Assembly (NCBI GenBank): GCA_017399535.1
Contig: JAFQBX010000035.1
Span: forward strand, 1-55,420
Length of the DNA: 55,420 nucleotides
Direction of reading: 5' to 3'
Origin: Clostridia bacterium
GTDB taxonomy: Bacteria; Bacillota; Clostridia; Oscillospirales; Acutalibacteraceae
In this document: in pieces, positions 46,528 to 54,969 of the stretch
How positions within the stretch are numbered: position 1 is the first letter of the stretch
Layout of the letters: each line of letters opens with the position of its first letter
Program-made: the position numbers and the translations under genes
The notes under the pieces: generated by a model
Told to the model about the DNA's origin: nothing
Seen by the model: the letters and a program-made list of their open reading frames with translations, nothing else
Databases searched by the model: none

Positions 46528-47274
46528 ATGATTACGGATAAATTCGGTATTCAAATGTTTTCGCTGAGAGCGAGTTTTGATGCAAATGCTCGAAAAGCGC
46601 TCGAAATGGTGGCTAAAATGGGCTACAAGGGCGTTGAAGCAGCTGGACTCGGTTGTTTATCCCCCGGCGAATATAAGGAGATTTGCGGCGAATTAGGGCT
46701 TGAAATTTATTCGGCTCATTTGGGCGAAAATGATTTGACCGACGAAAAATTTGCCGAAACTGTGGATATGCTGAGTGTGCTCGGTTGCAAACGGGCTGTA
46801 CTCGCCTGGATAAAGACTCCCGACAGCTTGGTCGGTGTTATGGATGCGTGTAATCGTCTGAATAAATATGCCGAAATGCTGAGCGGTGATGGTATCGAGT
46901 TTCACTTTCATAATCACGACGGCGAAATGAAAACGCTCGACGGCAAAAAAAGCATATTGGAGCAGTTGATTGAAGGCACGTCGGAAAAGGTTAATTTCGA
47001 GCTCGATACGGGCTGGTGTAACTTTGGCGGCGGTGACAGCTGCGACATTATCAGGAGATACGCCGACCGAATAAAGGTCATTCATCTGAAACAGATTAAG
47101 TCGCAAAACGAACGAATCACAACCGAATTTAAAAACGGGAATGTAATCGACGTAAAGCAAATCGTTTCGGTTTGCAAAAAGGTTGGTATCGATCGCTTTA
47201 TAGTCGAGCAGGATAATTCCGACGACGAAATGACAAGTGCTAAAATGAATGCCGATTATCTGCTTTACAAATAA
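46528..47274 (+). CDS. TIM-barrel sugar phosphate isomerase/epimerase
   Basis: A member of the xylose isomerase-like TIM-barrel superfamily, 248 aa. Metal-ligand-type positions are visible in EFHFHNHDGEM, NFELDTGWCNFGGGD and VIHLKQIK, followed by FIVEQDNSDDEM. The substrate (a keto sugar or inositol derivative) is unknown; the family includes hydroxypyruvate isomerase and inosose dehydratase. Its start is 3 nt after the cyclophilin stop, with only AAGG upstream. It has no known link to the cyclophilins. Confidence 0.85.
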   Translation: MITDKFGIQMFSLRASFDANARKALEMVAKMGYKGVEAAGLGCLSPGEYKEICGELGLEIYSAHLGENDLTDEKFAETVDMLSVLGCKRAVLAWIKTPDSLVGVMDACNRLNKYAEMLSGDGIEFHFHNHDGEMKTLDGKKSILEQLIEGTSEKVNFELDTGWCNFGGGDSCDIIRRYADRIKVIHLKQIKSQNERITTEFKNGNVIDVKQIVSVCKKVGIDRFIVEQDNSDDEMTSAKMNADYLLYK

Positions 47275-47280
47275 AAATTT

Positions 47281-47317
47281 AAGCGTAAAACTCGTAATTA
47301 TGAGTTTTACGCTTTTT
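47281..47317. terminator. terminator after the isomerase gene
   Basis: A 13-bp perfect stem (AAGCGTAAAACTC at 47281-47293 with GAGTTTTACGCTT at 47302-47314) has an 8-nt loop and T's on both sides. It also serves the small minus-strand gene at 47352. Confidence 0.85.
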
Positions 47318-47351
47318 ATATGTATCGGCGGGTCATTCCGCCGATTGCGGT

Positions 47352-47537
47352 CTATTTCTTACGTTTGGACAACCCTTGCGAAATGGTGGGAAATTCGTTG
47401 CCCGAATCATTGGTCGGCTGAATTTCGTAGGTGCCGTATTTGTTAACCAAGTCAAAAGGCGTTTCGGGCTGACCTAAAATGGCTGTTACCGACATTTCGG
47501 TTTCTGCTTTTTTACCGCGTTTCTCTTCCCTTTTCAT
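47352..47537 (-). CDS. small conserved-looking protein of unknown function
   Basis: A 61-aa basic protein: KREEKRGKKAETEMSVTAILG, then QPETPFDLVNKYGTYEIQPTNDSGNEFPTISQGLSKRKK. It has both ends hydrophilic and no membrane segment. GGTGATAGA precedes the ATG. I recall similar small proteins in Clostridia but cannot name a family. It is flanked by two terminators, so it may be transcribed alone. Confidence 0.6.
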   Translation of the reverse strand: MKREEKRGKKAETEMSVTAILGQPETPFDLVNKYGTYEIQPTNDSGNEFPTISQGLSKRKK

Positions 47538-47575
47538 TCTATCACCGATATTTATTATGGCTAAAAAGTATAAAA

Positions 47576-47613
47576 AAATGCCTTCCTTTTTTTGAGGAAA
47601 GCATTTTTTATTT
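47576..47613. terminator. terminator between galE and the small protein gene
   Basis: The stem AATGCCTTCCT (47578-47588) pairs with AGGAAAGCATT (47595-47605) with one mismatch, and T/A runs follow on both strands. On the minus strand it lies just after galE. Confidence 0.7.
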
Positions 47614-47621
47614 TTTAAAAT

Positions 47622-48635
47622 TTAATTATCGTAACCGTTGGGGTTATTCGACTGCCAACGCCAAGTATCCTCGCACATTTTGTCAACGTCGAGCTGTGTT
47701 TCAAAGCCGAGTAAATCCTTCGCTTTTTGCGGGTCGGCGTAGGAAACGTCGAGGTCGCCGGGACGACGGGGTGCAATTTTGTATGCGATTTCGTGACCGC
47801 ATGCCTTTTCGAACGCTTTTACCAATTCAAGAACGCTGTAACCGCGTCCTGCGCCGAGGTTGATTGCGTCGATACCCGTTCTGGATTCGAGGTATTTGAC
47901 CGCTTTTACGTGGCCGATTGCAAGGTCGGTTACGTGGATATAGTCGCGGACGCCCGTTCCGTCGGGGGTATTGTAATCGTCGCCGAAAACTGACAAGCAG
48001 GCAAGCTTGCCGATTGCGACCTGGGATATGTAGGGCAGGAGATTATTCGGGATTCCGTTCGGGTCCTCGCCGATGAGTCCTGATTCGTGAGCGCCGATGG
48101 GATTAAAGTAGCGAAGAAGCGCAATGCTCCACTCATTATCAGATGCGTAAAGGTCACGCAAAATCTCTTCGATCATGTACTTTGTTCTGCCGTACGGGTT
48201 GGTACAATGACCGACGTGCATATCCTCGCGATAAGGAATGGGCGAATCGCCGTAAACTGTGGCAGATGAGGAGAAAACAAGCTTTTTAACCCCCATTTTA
48301 GCCATTACCTGACAGAGAATTACCGTACCGCCGATATTGTTATCATAGTATTCAAGCGGAATTTTGCACGATTCGCCAACCGCCTTTAATCCCGCAAAAT
48401 GAATTACACATTCAATTTTATTTTCGGTAAATACCTTTTCGAGTCCTTCTGCATCGCGAATGTCACATTCATAGAATTTGAGTGTCTTTCCCGTGATTTT
48501 CTGCACGCGATTAAGCGACTCCTCCTTTGAATTGTAAAGATTGTCAACCACGACAACCTCGTATCCTGCATTGAGAAGTTCAACGCAGGCGTGGCTTCCG
48601 ATATATCCTGCGCCGCCTGTTACTAAAATTGACAT
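47622..48635 (-). CDS. galE: UDP-glucose 4-epimerase
   Basis: Interconverts UDP-glucose and UDP-galactose with bound NAD+, for galactose use and for sugar precursors of the envelope. It has 337 aa. The NAD motif is [10 protein letters not shown] (7-16), the Ser of SSSATVYG is near 124, and the catalytic pair is Y148 and K152 in NPYGRTKYM. The C-terminal [23 protein letters not shown] block is canonical. AAGGGGAT precedes the start. No other gal genes are nearby. Confidence 0.97.
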   Translation of the reverse strand: MSILVTGGAGYIGSHACVELLNAGYEVVVVDNLYNSKEESLNRVQKITGKTLKFYECDIRDAEGLEKVFTENKIECVIHFAGLKAVGESCKIPLEYYDNNIGGTVILCQVMAKMGVKKLVFSSSATVYGDSPIPYREDMHVGHCTNPYGRTKYMIEEILRDLYASDNEWSIALLRYFNPIGAHESGLIGEDPNGIPNNLLPYISQVAIGKLACLSVFGDDYNTPDGTGVRDYIHVTDLAIGHVKAVKYLESRTGIDAINLGAGRGYSVLELVKAFEKACGHEIAYKIAPRRPGDLDVSYADPQKAKDLLGFETQLDVDKMCEDTWRWQSNNPNGYDN

Positions 48636-48679
48636 ATTTCTATCCCCTTTTTCATACTTACGTTTATGTCTATAATGAG

Positions 48680-48707
48680 ATTATATTACATATTTTTAAT
48701 TTTGCAA
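48680..48707 (-). promoter_or_regulatory. sigma-A promoter of galE
   Basis: On the minus strand, TTGCAA (48702-48707) and TATAAT (48680-48685) are spaced by 16 nt, giving a leader of about 38 nt. Confidence 0.7.
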
Positions 48708-48850
48708 ATAGATTTATTATTTATTATATAATTTTTTCGATTAAAATATAATTTTGTGGGCGTTTTTTAAATAATTTACGGCATAATGCTTAAAAGTTAT
48801 GGGGTTAAAAGTCACAAGTTCATAATTCCTCATAAATTTACGAAATTCGC

Positions 48851-48879
48851 TTGAATTAAATGGACTTTAAAGGTATAAT
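48851..48879 (+). promoter_or_regulatory. sigma-A promoter of the scaffold-GGGtGRT pair
   Basis: TTGAAT (48851-48856) and a perfect TATAAT (48874-48879) are spaced by 17 nt, with a leader of about 55 nt ending in AAAGGAG. Confidence 0.75.
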
Positions 48880-48941
48880 GTTATTTAGCAAATTTTGTCG
48901 AGACTTTAAAAGTTTCGGTTATTACTGAAAGGAGTAACAAG

Positions 48942-49634
48942 ATGAATTATTCACTCGAAGTTCAACACATGTGTCCTGTTGCAAAAGGTCCGGACCATGG
49001 TCCTGCTCCCATTCCTGAAGAAGGCAGATGGGTTCAAGCAAAGGAAATTAAGGACATTTCCGCCTATACTCACGGTGTAGGTTGGTGCGCTCCCCAGCAG
49101 GGTGCCTGCAAACTTTCGCTCAACGTTAAAAACGGCATTATCGAAGAGGCACTCGTCGAGACAGTTGGTTGCTCGGGCATGACCCACTCGGCTGCTATGG
49201 CTGCCGAAATTCTCCCCGGAAAGACCGTTCTCGAAGCGCTCAACACCGACCTCGTTTGTGATGCTATCAATACCGCTATGAGAGAGCTTTTCCTCCAGAT
49301 CGTTTACGGACGTTCACAGTCCGCTTTCTCTGAGGACGGCTTGGTAATCGGCGCAGGTATGGAAGACCTCGGAAAAGGTTTCCGCTCAATGGTTGGTACC
49401 ATGTACGGAACAAAGGCAAAGGGTGTTCGTTACCTCGAAATGACCGAGGGCTACTGCACACGTATGGCTCTCGACGCTGACAACCAGGTTATCGGCTACG
49501 AATTTGTTTCCCTCGGCAAAATGACCGACCTCATCAAGAAGGGCATCGAACCGAACGACGCTTACGAACAGTCAAAGGGTACATACGGACGTTTCGCTGA
49601 CGCTGTTAAGTACATTGACCCTCGTAAAGAATAA
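48942..49634 (+). CDS. NifU/IscU-like Fe-S scaffold protein
   Basis: A 230-aa protein with the pattern of the NifU N-terminal scaffold fold: GACKLSLNVKNGIIEEALVETVGCSGMTHSAAMAAEILPGKTVLEAL at about 54-100. Cysteines at C56, C77 and C172 could be the three scaffold ligands, with further Cys at 11, 49 and 106. It has an N-terminal extension of about 40 residues and a C-terminal extension absent from IscU. It stands directly before the GGGtGRT gene (18 nt apart), a pairing common in Clostridia. Both proteins' exact role is unknown; Fe-S cluster assembly is inference from the fold. Confidence 0.8.
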   Translation: MNYSLEVQHMCPVAKGPDHGPAPIPEEGRWVQAKEIKDISAYTHGVGWCAPQQGACKLSLNVKNGIIEEALVETVGCSGMTHSAAMAAEILPGKTVLEALNTDLVCDAINTAMRELFLQIVYGRSQSAFSEDGLVIGAGMEDLGKGFRSMVGTMYGTKAKGVRYLEMTEGYCTRMALDADNQVIGYEFVSLGKMTDLIKKGIEPNDAYEQSKGTYGRFADAVKYIDPRKE

Positions 49635-49652
49635 TAAGGGAGGTATTACGAA

Positions 49653-50651
49653 ATGGCACAATTTGAAGGTTACGAAAGACGCGAGGCAAAAATCCTCGAC
49701 GTACTTAAAGAATATGGCATTTCATCAATCGATGAATGTAAGGCAATCTGTGACGAGAAGGGCATCGACCCCTACACCATCGTTCAGGAAACACAGCCGA
49801 TTTGCTTCGAGAATGCTAAGTGGGCTTACACAGTAGGCGCTGCTATCGCTATCAAGAAGGGCTGCACAAAGGCATCTGACGCCGCTGCTGCTATCGGTAT
49901 CGGTCTCCAGGCATTCTGTATCCCCGGCTCTGTTGCCGAAAACAGAAAGGTTGGTCTCGGCCACGGAAATCTCGGCGCAATGCTCCTCAGCGACGAAACA
50001 TCTTGCTTCTGCTTCCTCGCAGGTCACGAATCATTCGCTGCTGCAGAAGGCGCTATCAAGATTGCGCTCAACGCTAACAAGGTTAGAACAAAGCCGCTCC
50101 AGGTTATCCTCAACGGACTTGGCAAGGACGCTGCTTTCATTATTTCGAGAATCAACGGCTTTACATACGTAAAGACCGAGTTTGACCCCTACACCGAAAC
50201 AGTTAAGGTCGTTGGCGAGACCGCTTACTCAAACGGTCCCCGTGCAAACGTTAGATGCTACGGCGCTGACAACGTTCCGGAAGGCGTTGCTATCATGCAG
50301 CTCGAAAACGTTGGCGTTTCTATCACAGGTAACTCAACCAACCCGACCCGTTTCCAGCACCCCGTTGCAGGCACATATAAGAAATGGTGCAACGAAAACG
50401 GCGTTAAGTACTTCTCGGTTGCTTCGGGCGGCGGTACAGGACGTACCCTCCATCCCGACAACATGGCTGCCGGTCCTTCTTCCTACGGCATGACCGATAC
50501 AATGGGCCGTATGCACTCTGACGCTCAGTTTGCAGGTTCATCTTCTGTTCCTGCTCACGTAGAGATGATGGGACTCATCGGTATGGGTAACAACCCGATG
50601 GTTGGTGCTACTGTTGCAGTTGCAGTTGCTATCGAAGAAGCTTCTAAATAA
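49653..50651 (+). CDS. GGGtGRT-family protein
   Basis: A 332-aa protein with the name-giving SVASGGGTGRTLHPDN (GGGTGRT at 259-265). It is rich in Gly and Ala stretches in the middle (AIGIGLQAF, FCFLAGHES) and has several Cys (C29, C33, C51, C71, C89, C118, C120), and it lacks a signal peptide or membrane segment. The family has no known activity. Its pairing with the NifU-like gene and shared promoter suggest a joint function, perhaps an Fe-S or redox enzyme. The start follows GGGAGG. Confidence 0.88.
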   Translation: MAQFEGYERREAKILDVLKEYGISSIDECKAICDEKGIDPYTIVQETQPICFENAKWAYTVGAAIAIKKGCTKASDAAAAIGIGLQAFCIPGSVAENRKVGLGHGNLGAMLLSDETSCFCFLAGHESFAAAEGAIKIALNANKVRTKPLQVILNGLGKDAAFIISRINGFTYVKTEFDPYTETVKVVGETAYSNGPRANVRCYGADNVPEGVAIMQLENVGVSITGNSTNPTRFQHPVAGTYKKWCNENGVKYFSVASGGGTGRTLHPDNMAAGPSSYGMTDTMGRMHSDAQFAGSSSVPAHVEMMGLIGMGNNPMVGATVAVAVAIEEASK

Positions 50652-50729
50652 TAAGGCTTTTCGAGGCTTTTTAAAGCTTTCGATCAACTTGTAAAAGACC
50701 TGATTCAAAAATTTAACACTTAAAAAGTT

Positions 50730-50775
50730 GGACACATCATTTTTGAGAAATCTTCAATGATGTGTCCATATTTTT
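50730..50775 (+). terminator. terminator after the GGGtGRT gene
   Basis: A 12-bp perfect stem (GGACACATCATT at 50730-50741 with AATGATGTGTCC at 50756-50767) has a 14-nt loop and a T-rich tail. It stands between the housekeeping genes and the recombinase. Confidence 0.75.
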
Positions 50776-50800
50776 TGTATTAAAAGGAAGGTATTTTACA

Positions 50801-51739
50801 ATGAAAAAACTAAAAATGAAGGCTTCTAAATCTATCACTTTTGAGGAAGGTTGTAATAAGTATTTGGAATATTGTCGGCAGAGAAATCTGAGACAAGGTA
50901 CTATAAATCATTACAGACAAAGTTATGTTCAGTTTTTTAAGTTCTTTGAGCCCGACACACCCATAGAAGAAATTGACGAGAATGCTTATAAAAGATATGT
51001 TCTGCACTTGCGTTCGACTCTTAATAATGATGTTAGTATAAATTCGTATCTGCGGGATTTTATAACTACAATGCATTACTTGATGAACGAGGGCTATATT
51101 CTGAGTTATAAAATGCAATCAATAAAGGTGGATAAAAGTCATATTGAAACTTACAACGAACAAGAGTTACAGTTGTTACTGAAAAAGCCCAACTTGAAGA
51201 AGTGTTCTTTTATAGAATATCAGGCGTGGGTTATGACTAATTTTCTGTTTTCTACTGCGGTGAGACAAAGAAGTCTGATGTTTATAAAAGTGAAGGATAT
51301 TGATTTTGATAATAATGTCGTGTATGTAAATGTTACTAAGAATAGAAAGCCTTTGATCGTGCCGCTAAATCAGACTATGGTTAATATTTTAAGGGAGTAT
51401 TTGAAGTATAGAAATCATAAGTCGGATGATGATTACTTGTTCTGTAATGTATTCGGTCAGCAGCTTGTAAAAAGCACTTGTTATCATATGCTTTATGAAT
51501 ATAATAAACGTCGGGGCGTGGAGACAACAGGGATTCATAGATATAGACATACGTTTGCTAAACAATGGATTTTAAGTGGTGGTAATGTAGTTTCTTTATC
51601 TCAGTTGTTGGGACATTCAAGTTTGGAAATCACTCAGAATTATATTCATTTATTAGTGAGTGACGTAGCAAAACAGGTGGAAGAAATAAATGTGTTGGAT
51701 AAGTTTTATAGTAGGACACATATTTCGTTAAAGAAGTAA
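50801..51739 (+). CDS. tyrosine-type site-specific recombinase/integrase
   Basis: A 312-aa integrase-type recombinase that cuts and rejoins DNA through a Tyr-phosphate link. An N-terminal SAM-like DNA-binding domain (about 10-105) is followed by the catalytic domain: R155 (TAVRQRSL), K180 (VTKNRKP), H246-x-x-R249 (GIHRYRHTF), H272 (LGHSSLEIT) and nucleophile Y281 (NYIH). All catalytic residues are present, so it looks active. ATG 50801 is preceded by GGAAGG; a longer frame from 50762 runs into the terminator. Codon use is AT-richer than in the neighbours on the left. It could be XerC/D-like, but its setting favours element integration. Confidence 0.93.
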   Translation: MKKLKMKASKSITFEEGCNKYLEYCRQRNLRQGTINHYRQSYVQFFKFFEPDTPIEEIDENAYKRYVLHLRSTLNNDVSINSYLRDFITTMHYLMNEGYILSYKMQSIKVDKSHIETYNEQELQLLLKKPNLKKCSFIEYQAWVMTNFLFSTAVRQRSLMFIKVKDIDFDNNVVYVNVTKNRKPLIVPLNQTMVNILREYLKYRNHKSDDDYLFCNVFGQQLVKSTCYHMLYEYNKRRGVETTGIHRYRHTFAKQWILSGGNVVSLSQLLGHSSLEITQNYIHLLVSDVAKQVEEINVLDKFYSRTHISLKK

Positions 51740-51772
51740 TTAAAAATCCTAAACTTTTTATAAAAGATGTGT

Positions 51773-51778
51773 TATAAT
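51773..51778 (+). promoter_or_regulatory. extended -10 promoter of the NadD-PARG gene
   Basis: TATAAT is preceded by TGT (extended -10) and has no clear -35. Transcription would start near 51785, about 40 nt before the gene. Confidence 0.55.
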
Positions 51779-51824
51779 ATACTCATAAAGATATTTTAAC
51801 AGTTAGAAAGGAATGTAAAAGGTT

Positions 51825-53393
51825 ATGAAAATTGCTGTATTGTTTGGCTCATTTAATCCGATGACTAATGCTCATATTACTGCAATGAAAGTGGCAGTTG
51901 AATATTTACAAGCTGATAAAGGTCTGTTTGTGGCGACAAATGGGCAGTATCTTCGTAGAAAGTCGGTTAAGATTGATGATCCTTTTTATCTAACAGAGGA
52001 AGAACGCCAAGAGATAATCGAAGGGGTTTGTGATGGAGAGGATAAGTTATCCTTTTGGGGATTTGAAATGGGTGGAATCAACCCAAAACGATATAAAACT
52101 CTCGCTAAAATACAAAAGCAAAATCCAGATGCTGAAATTTATGAAATTCAAGGTGCAGATAAGGTTCGTTCCATTTCCAAATTTGGTGACGCCAAAGAAT
52201 ACATAAGTAATATAAATTTTGCCGTTTTTGAACGTAACGGAATTGATTTACAACATTTAATTGATACAGATGAATTGTTAAGTCAATATAAATCTTCATT
52301 TGTTATATTGCCCTCGCTAGAAAACAATTCTGAAATCAGTTCTACTGAAGTACGTAGGCGTTTTTATGCAGAGGAGGATTATTCTGATATAATTCCTGTT
52401 GCTGCCGCTAAAGTACTCAACCAACACAAACCGTCAGACTTTAGTATTTCCTTTGCTGAAAAAATGCAGGTTATGATGAAAACTGGACGCTTTGGTGAAA
52501 ACAATGCACGCAAGGAAATCTATAAAGAAAATCTAAAGTTATTCCACAATTGGAAAAATGGAATATCAGATGTTGGCTTTGGTGATTATCGAGCGTTTCT
52601 CAATGATACCAAACTATATAAAGACGCTTATGATGTAACCAACATCGGTGTGTGCTACCCCGAAACACTGACCGGCTGTATCAACATCGACTGTGTTGAC
52701 CTTGCAGAACATTTAATTGCTAAAGGTTATAATCCGGCAATCCTTAATCTCGCCTCCGCAAAGAGACCAACTGGCGGCTATCGTGAGGGTATGGGTGCTC
52801 AGGAGGAATCACTTTGCCGCAGTTCCAACCTTTCGTTGTCACTCTATCAGTATGGGGATCCCAAGTATATCAATGTTCGTGAGAGTGGTGCTCCCACCAA
52901 AGAGATTGGTTATCCGCTTAACCTTAACTATGGTGGTATCTATACTCCGAACACAACTTTTTTCCGAAACAACAAGGACAAGTTTTACACTTTGCGAGAT
53001 GTTACCTTCAAGTGTGACGTTATCACTGTGGCTGCACTGAGCTTTACAGGCAGAATGGATTATTCTTATGCTAACGAGATGTCATATCGAGCGCCTGATG
53101 GTAGTTTCACTGCAGAAGGCGAAGCGATTATGGTTAATAAAATACGAACTGTCTTTAGGATGGGTGTGGAGCATGGAAAAGATGCCCTTGTTCTTGGTGC
53201 CTTTGGCTGCGGAGCTTATAAACTTCCGGTTCCTGAAGTTGTCAGGTTGTTCCGTATGGTAATGGAAGAACCTGAGTTCAAAAACAAATTCCGTTTACTT
53301 GTTTTTGCTATTATGGAAAGTACTAAGAGAACTAATGGCCTTGAGGGTAAGTTTGCTGATTTTTATCGTGAGTTCGGAACATATGATATTTAA
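51825..53393 (+). CDS. fusion of NadD-like nucleotidyltransferase and PARG-type macrodomain
   Basis: A 522-aa protein with two clear parts. Residues 1-205 are a NadD/NMN adenylyltransferase-type domain, with GSFNPMTNAH (8-17) and the second signature ISSTEVR (171-177); such enzymes join ATP and a nicotinic mononucleotide to make NAD or its acid form. Residues about 215-522 form a TIGR02452/DUF2263-type bacterial PARG macrodomain. It has RPTGGYREGMGAQEESLCRSSN at 314-335, with the catalytic QEE, and GAFGCGAYKLP at 458-468, so it should cleave ADP-ribose polymers or related bonds. The two halves differ in base composition: the first is AT-rich and the second is near 50% GC, suggesting a recent joining. 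The start is preceded by a weak AAAGGA. A terminator follows the stop. Confidence 0.85.
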   Translation: MKIAVLFGSFNPMTNAHITAMKVAVEYLQADKGLFVATNGQYLRRKSVKIDDPFYLTEEERQEIIEGVCDGEDKLSFWGFEMGGINPKRYKTLAKIQKQNPDAEIYEIQGADKVRSISKFGDAKEYISNINFAVFERNGIDLQHLIDTDELLSQYKSSFVILPSLENNSEISSTEVRRRFYAEEDYSDIIPVAAAKVLNQHKPSDFSISFAEKMQVMMKTGRFGENNARKEIYKENLKLFHNWKNGISDVGFGDYRAFLNDTKLYKDAYDVTNIGVCYPETLTGCINIDCVDLAEHLIAKGYNPAILNLASAKRPTGGYREGMGAQEESLCRSSNLSLSLYQYGDPKYINVRESGAPTKEIGYPLNLNYGGIYTPNTTFFRNNKDKFYTLRDVTFKCDVITVAALSFTGRMDYSYANEMSYRAPDGSFTAEGEAIMVNKIRTVFRMGVEHGKDALVLGAFGCGAYKLPVPEVVRLFRMVMEEPEFKNKFRLLVFAIMESTKRTNGLEGKFADFYREFGTYDI

Positions 53394-53580
53394 ATATCTT
53401 TTCTGAGTGTGCGTTGCGGTACAAAGTATTGGCGATGCATTGAAGATAAGTAAGAAAGCTGATGATTTTGTGTGAATCATCAGCTTTTTTGCAAGTGTTA
53501 GCTATTGTATATATAATAATTAATTTAATTTTTTTTATTTTTTTTATTTATTTATAAATTTTTTTTAAAAAAAATATATA
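53394..53580. other. gene-free region with terminator and pure A/T block
   Basis: It holds the terminator of the fusion gene (53455-53490) and, at 53508-53581, an unbroken run of 74 A/T bases between converging genes. No gene or repeat is visible there. Confidence 0.8.
53455..53490 (+). terminator. terminator of the NadD-PARG gene
   Basis: A 13-bp perfect stem (AAAGCTGATGATT at 53455-53467 with AATCATCAGCTTT at 53475-53487) has a 7-nt loop followed by T's. Confidence 0.9.
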
Positions 53581-54969
53581 TCATTTATTCCAATATTTTT
53601 TTAAAAAATATTCAAAGTTAAGTTTTACACCGTTACTAATCATTTCTTTAAATATTAATTTTCCCTCTGATTCATCTTGACCTTCTTCCTTTTTCCGATC
53701 TCTTGCCCCCGTCGAATAGAAACAATCATATACTTGCCATACCTTATGCCCGGCCGATAATAAATCATAAAGTGTCATTAGATAAACACAAGACTCTACA
53801 TAGAAAATATCACTACCATAAAGCTTTCCACCCTCAGCCTTAATAATAGCATTTCTGAGTTCTGACATCTTATCACAAACATCTTCTCTTTCAATACCGT
53901 CTTGTTCCATAGTCAACCAAGTATGATGTCCCACAGACTTATCACCAGAATCAAAATAAGCTCTCATATGCAGTTTTTTAATGGCCTTACGTTTTTCCTT
54001 AGTAAACAAACCGGCAGGCTCTATAACACGATATATGAGCTCGTACATATCTTGTGACTCATCAATCCAATGACCTGAATTTAAAGATAACGTCATACGG
54101 GGAACGGAAGCATTTATATCCTTTTTAAGTATGAAACCATACTCATTTAAGACAGCTTCCCTGTCTTCATTCTTTAGATTAGTCATAGAATTTGTAGCAC
54201 GAATACCTATACCGGACACATAGAGACCATCATCAGACCAAGTGAATTTAGGTTGAAAGCGAATACGAAACTCCGGATAGTCTTTATAGTATTTTTCATT
54301 AATTTCATTGGCCTTTACAATATGAAATCTTAGTGCTGGATAATTCTCATATAAACACAAAGTGAGTTGTTTTTCAAATTCTGCCGTACTTAGTTCAATA
54401 GGTTTTATTAGTTTAAGTCTTGAAGCAAATCGAACCTTTGATCTATCAATTCCCGTATGTACATTTTTAAGTTCAGACATATTATAAACCTTATTTTTAA
54501 CTACATACATTTGAATGTCGTGGTCTTCGCAATATTCTTTTAACGTATCTTCATTTTCTTTATAATAACGATATGTCTTACTTTTGTTGTCCTTTTCATA
54601 GTAAGCACCGAACTGATATTTATCACTTTCAAGACTTATCAATCCAATTTCTATCATATAGGCAATAGCTCTTGAAACACCCATTTCATTACCCCAAATA
54701 GCAAGCATATCTTTATTAGTAACACTTATGGGCATAATGGTGCAACCGGTTTTAAAACGTTTATGTTTCACGGAATCAATAAATGCTAAAACCTTACTTA
54801 ACTTATTTTTTAGTTTTGTTTCAGCACCCTTGGCTTTACTTTCTTTAATAGTAAAAGAGGGTAATACATAGTTGTCAACTTTTTGTGGCTCCCAAGAAAA
54901 TTTATTTACATTGAAATCGTAACCTTTTTTATCTGTAAGCCTACCAGCAATTTCCTCTAAAGTAATCAT
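53581..54969 (-). CDS. unrecognised protein with winged-helix-like region and polymerase-like motifs
   Basis: I do not recognise this 462-aa protein by name. ATG 54969 follows GGGGGTATTT; a longer frame from 55149 has no signal. About residues 76-110 (KTGCTIMPISVTNKDMLAIWGNEMGVSRAIAYMIEIGLI) look like a winged-helix DNA-binding segment. The C-terminal part has KKDINASVPRMTLSL (D284), then KRKAIKKLHMRAYFD at 327-340, YVESCVYLMTLYDLL at 390-404 and VYDCFYS at 413-419. The order of D-x-x-x-S-x-P, a Lys/Arg helix and a YD-type loop recalls the palm of single-subunit polymerases, but this is a guess. Its place near a recombinase and an A/T block would suit a replication protein. Confidence 0.6.
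   Translation of the reverse strand: MITLEEIAGRLTDKKGYDFNVNKFSWEPQKVDNYVLPSFTIKESKAKGAETKLKNKLSKVLAFIDSVKHKRFKTGCTIMPISVTNKDMLAIWGNEMGVSRAIAYMIEIGLISLESDKYQFGAYYEKDNKSKTYRYYKENEDTLKEYCEDHDIQMYVVKNKVYNMSELKNVHTGIDRSKVRFASRLKLIKPIELSTAEFEKQLTLCLYENYPALRFHIVKANEINEKYYKDYPEFRIRFQPKFTWSDDGLYVSGIGIRATNSMTNLKNEDREAVLNEYGFILKKDINASVPRMTLSLNSGHWIDESQDMYELIYRVIEPAGLFTKEKRKAIKKLHMRAYFDSGDKSVGHHTWLTMEQDGIEREDVCDKMSELRNAIIKAEGGKLYGSDIFYVESCVYLMTLYDLLSAGHKVWQVYDCFYSTGARDRKKEEGQDESEGKLIFKEMISNGVKLNFEYFLKKYWNK

Larger units (their letters stand above)
48636..48941. other. gene-free region between galE and the scaffold gene
   Basis: About 300 bases without a gene, with a divergent promoter pair: galE at 48680-48707 (minus) and the NifU-like gene at 48851-48879 (plus). 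The middle is AT-rich with no hairpin I consider significant. Confidence 0.7.

Noticed and set aside
50652-50800. Attachment site (att) of the element
   Set aside because: The hairpin at 50730-50767 looks like a plain terminator, and no matching repeat was found inside the window; the other end is outside it.
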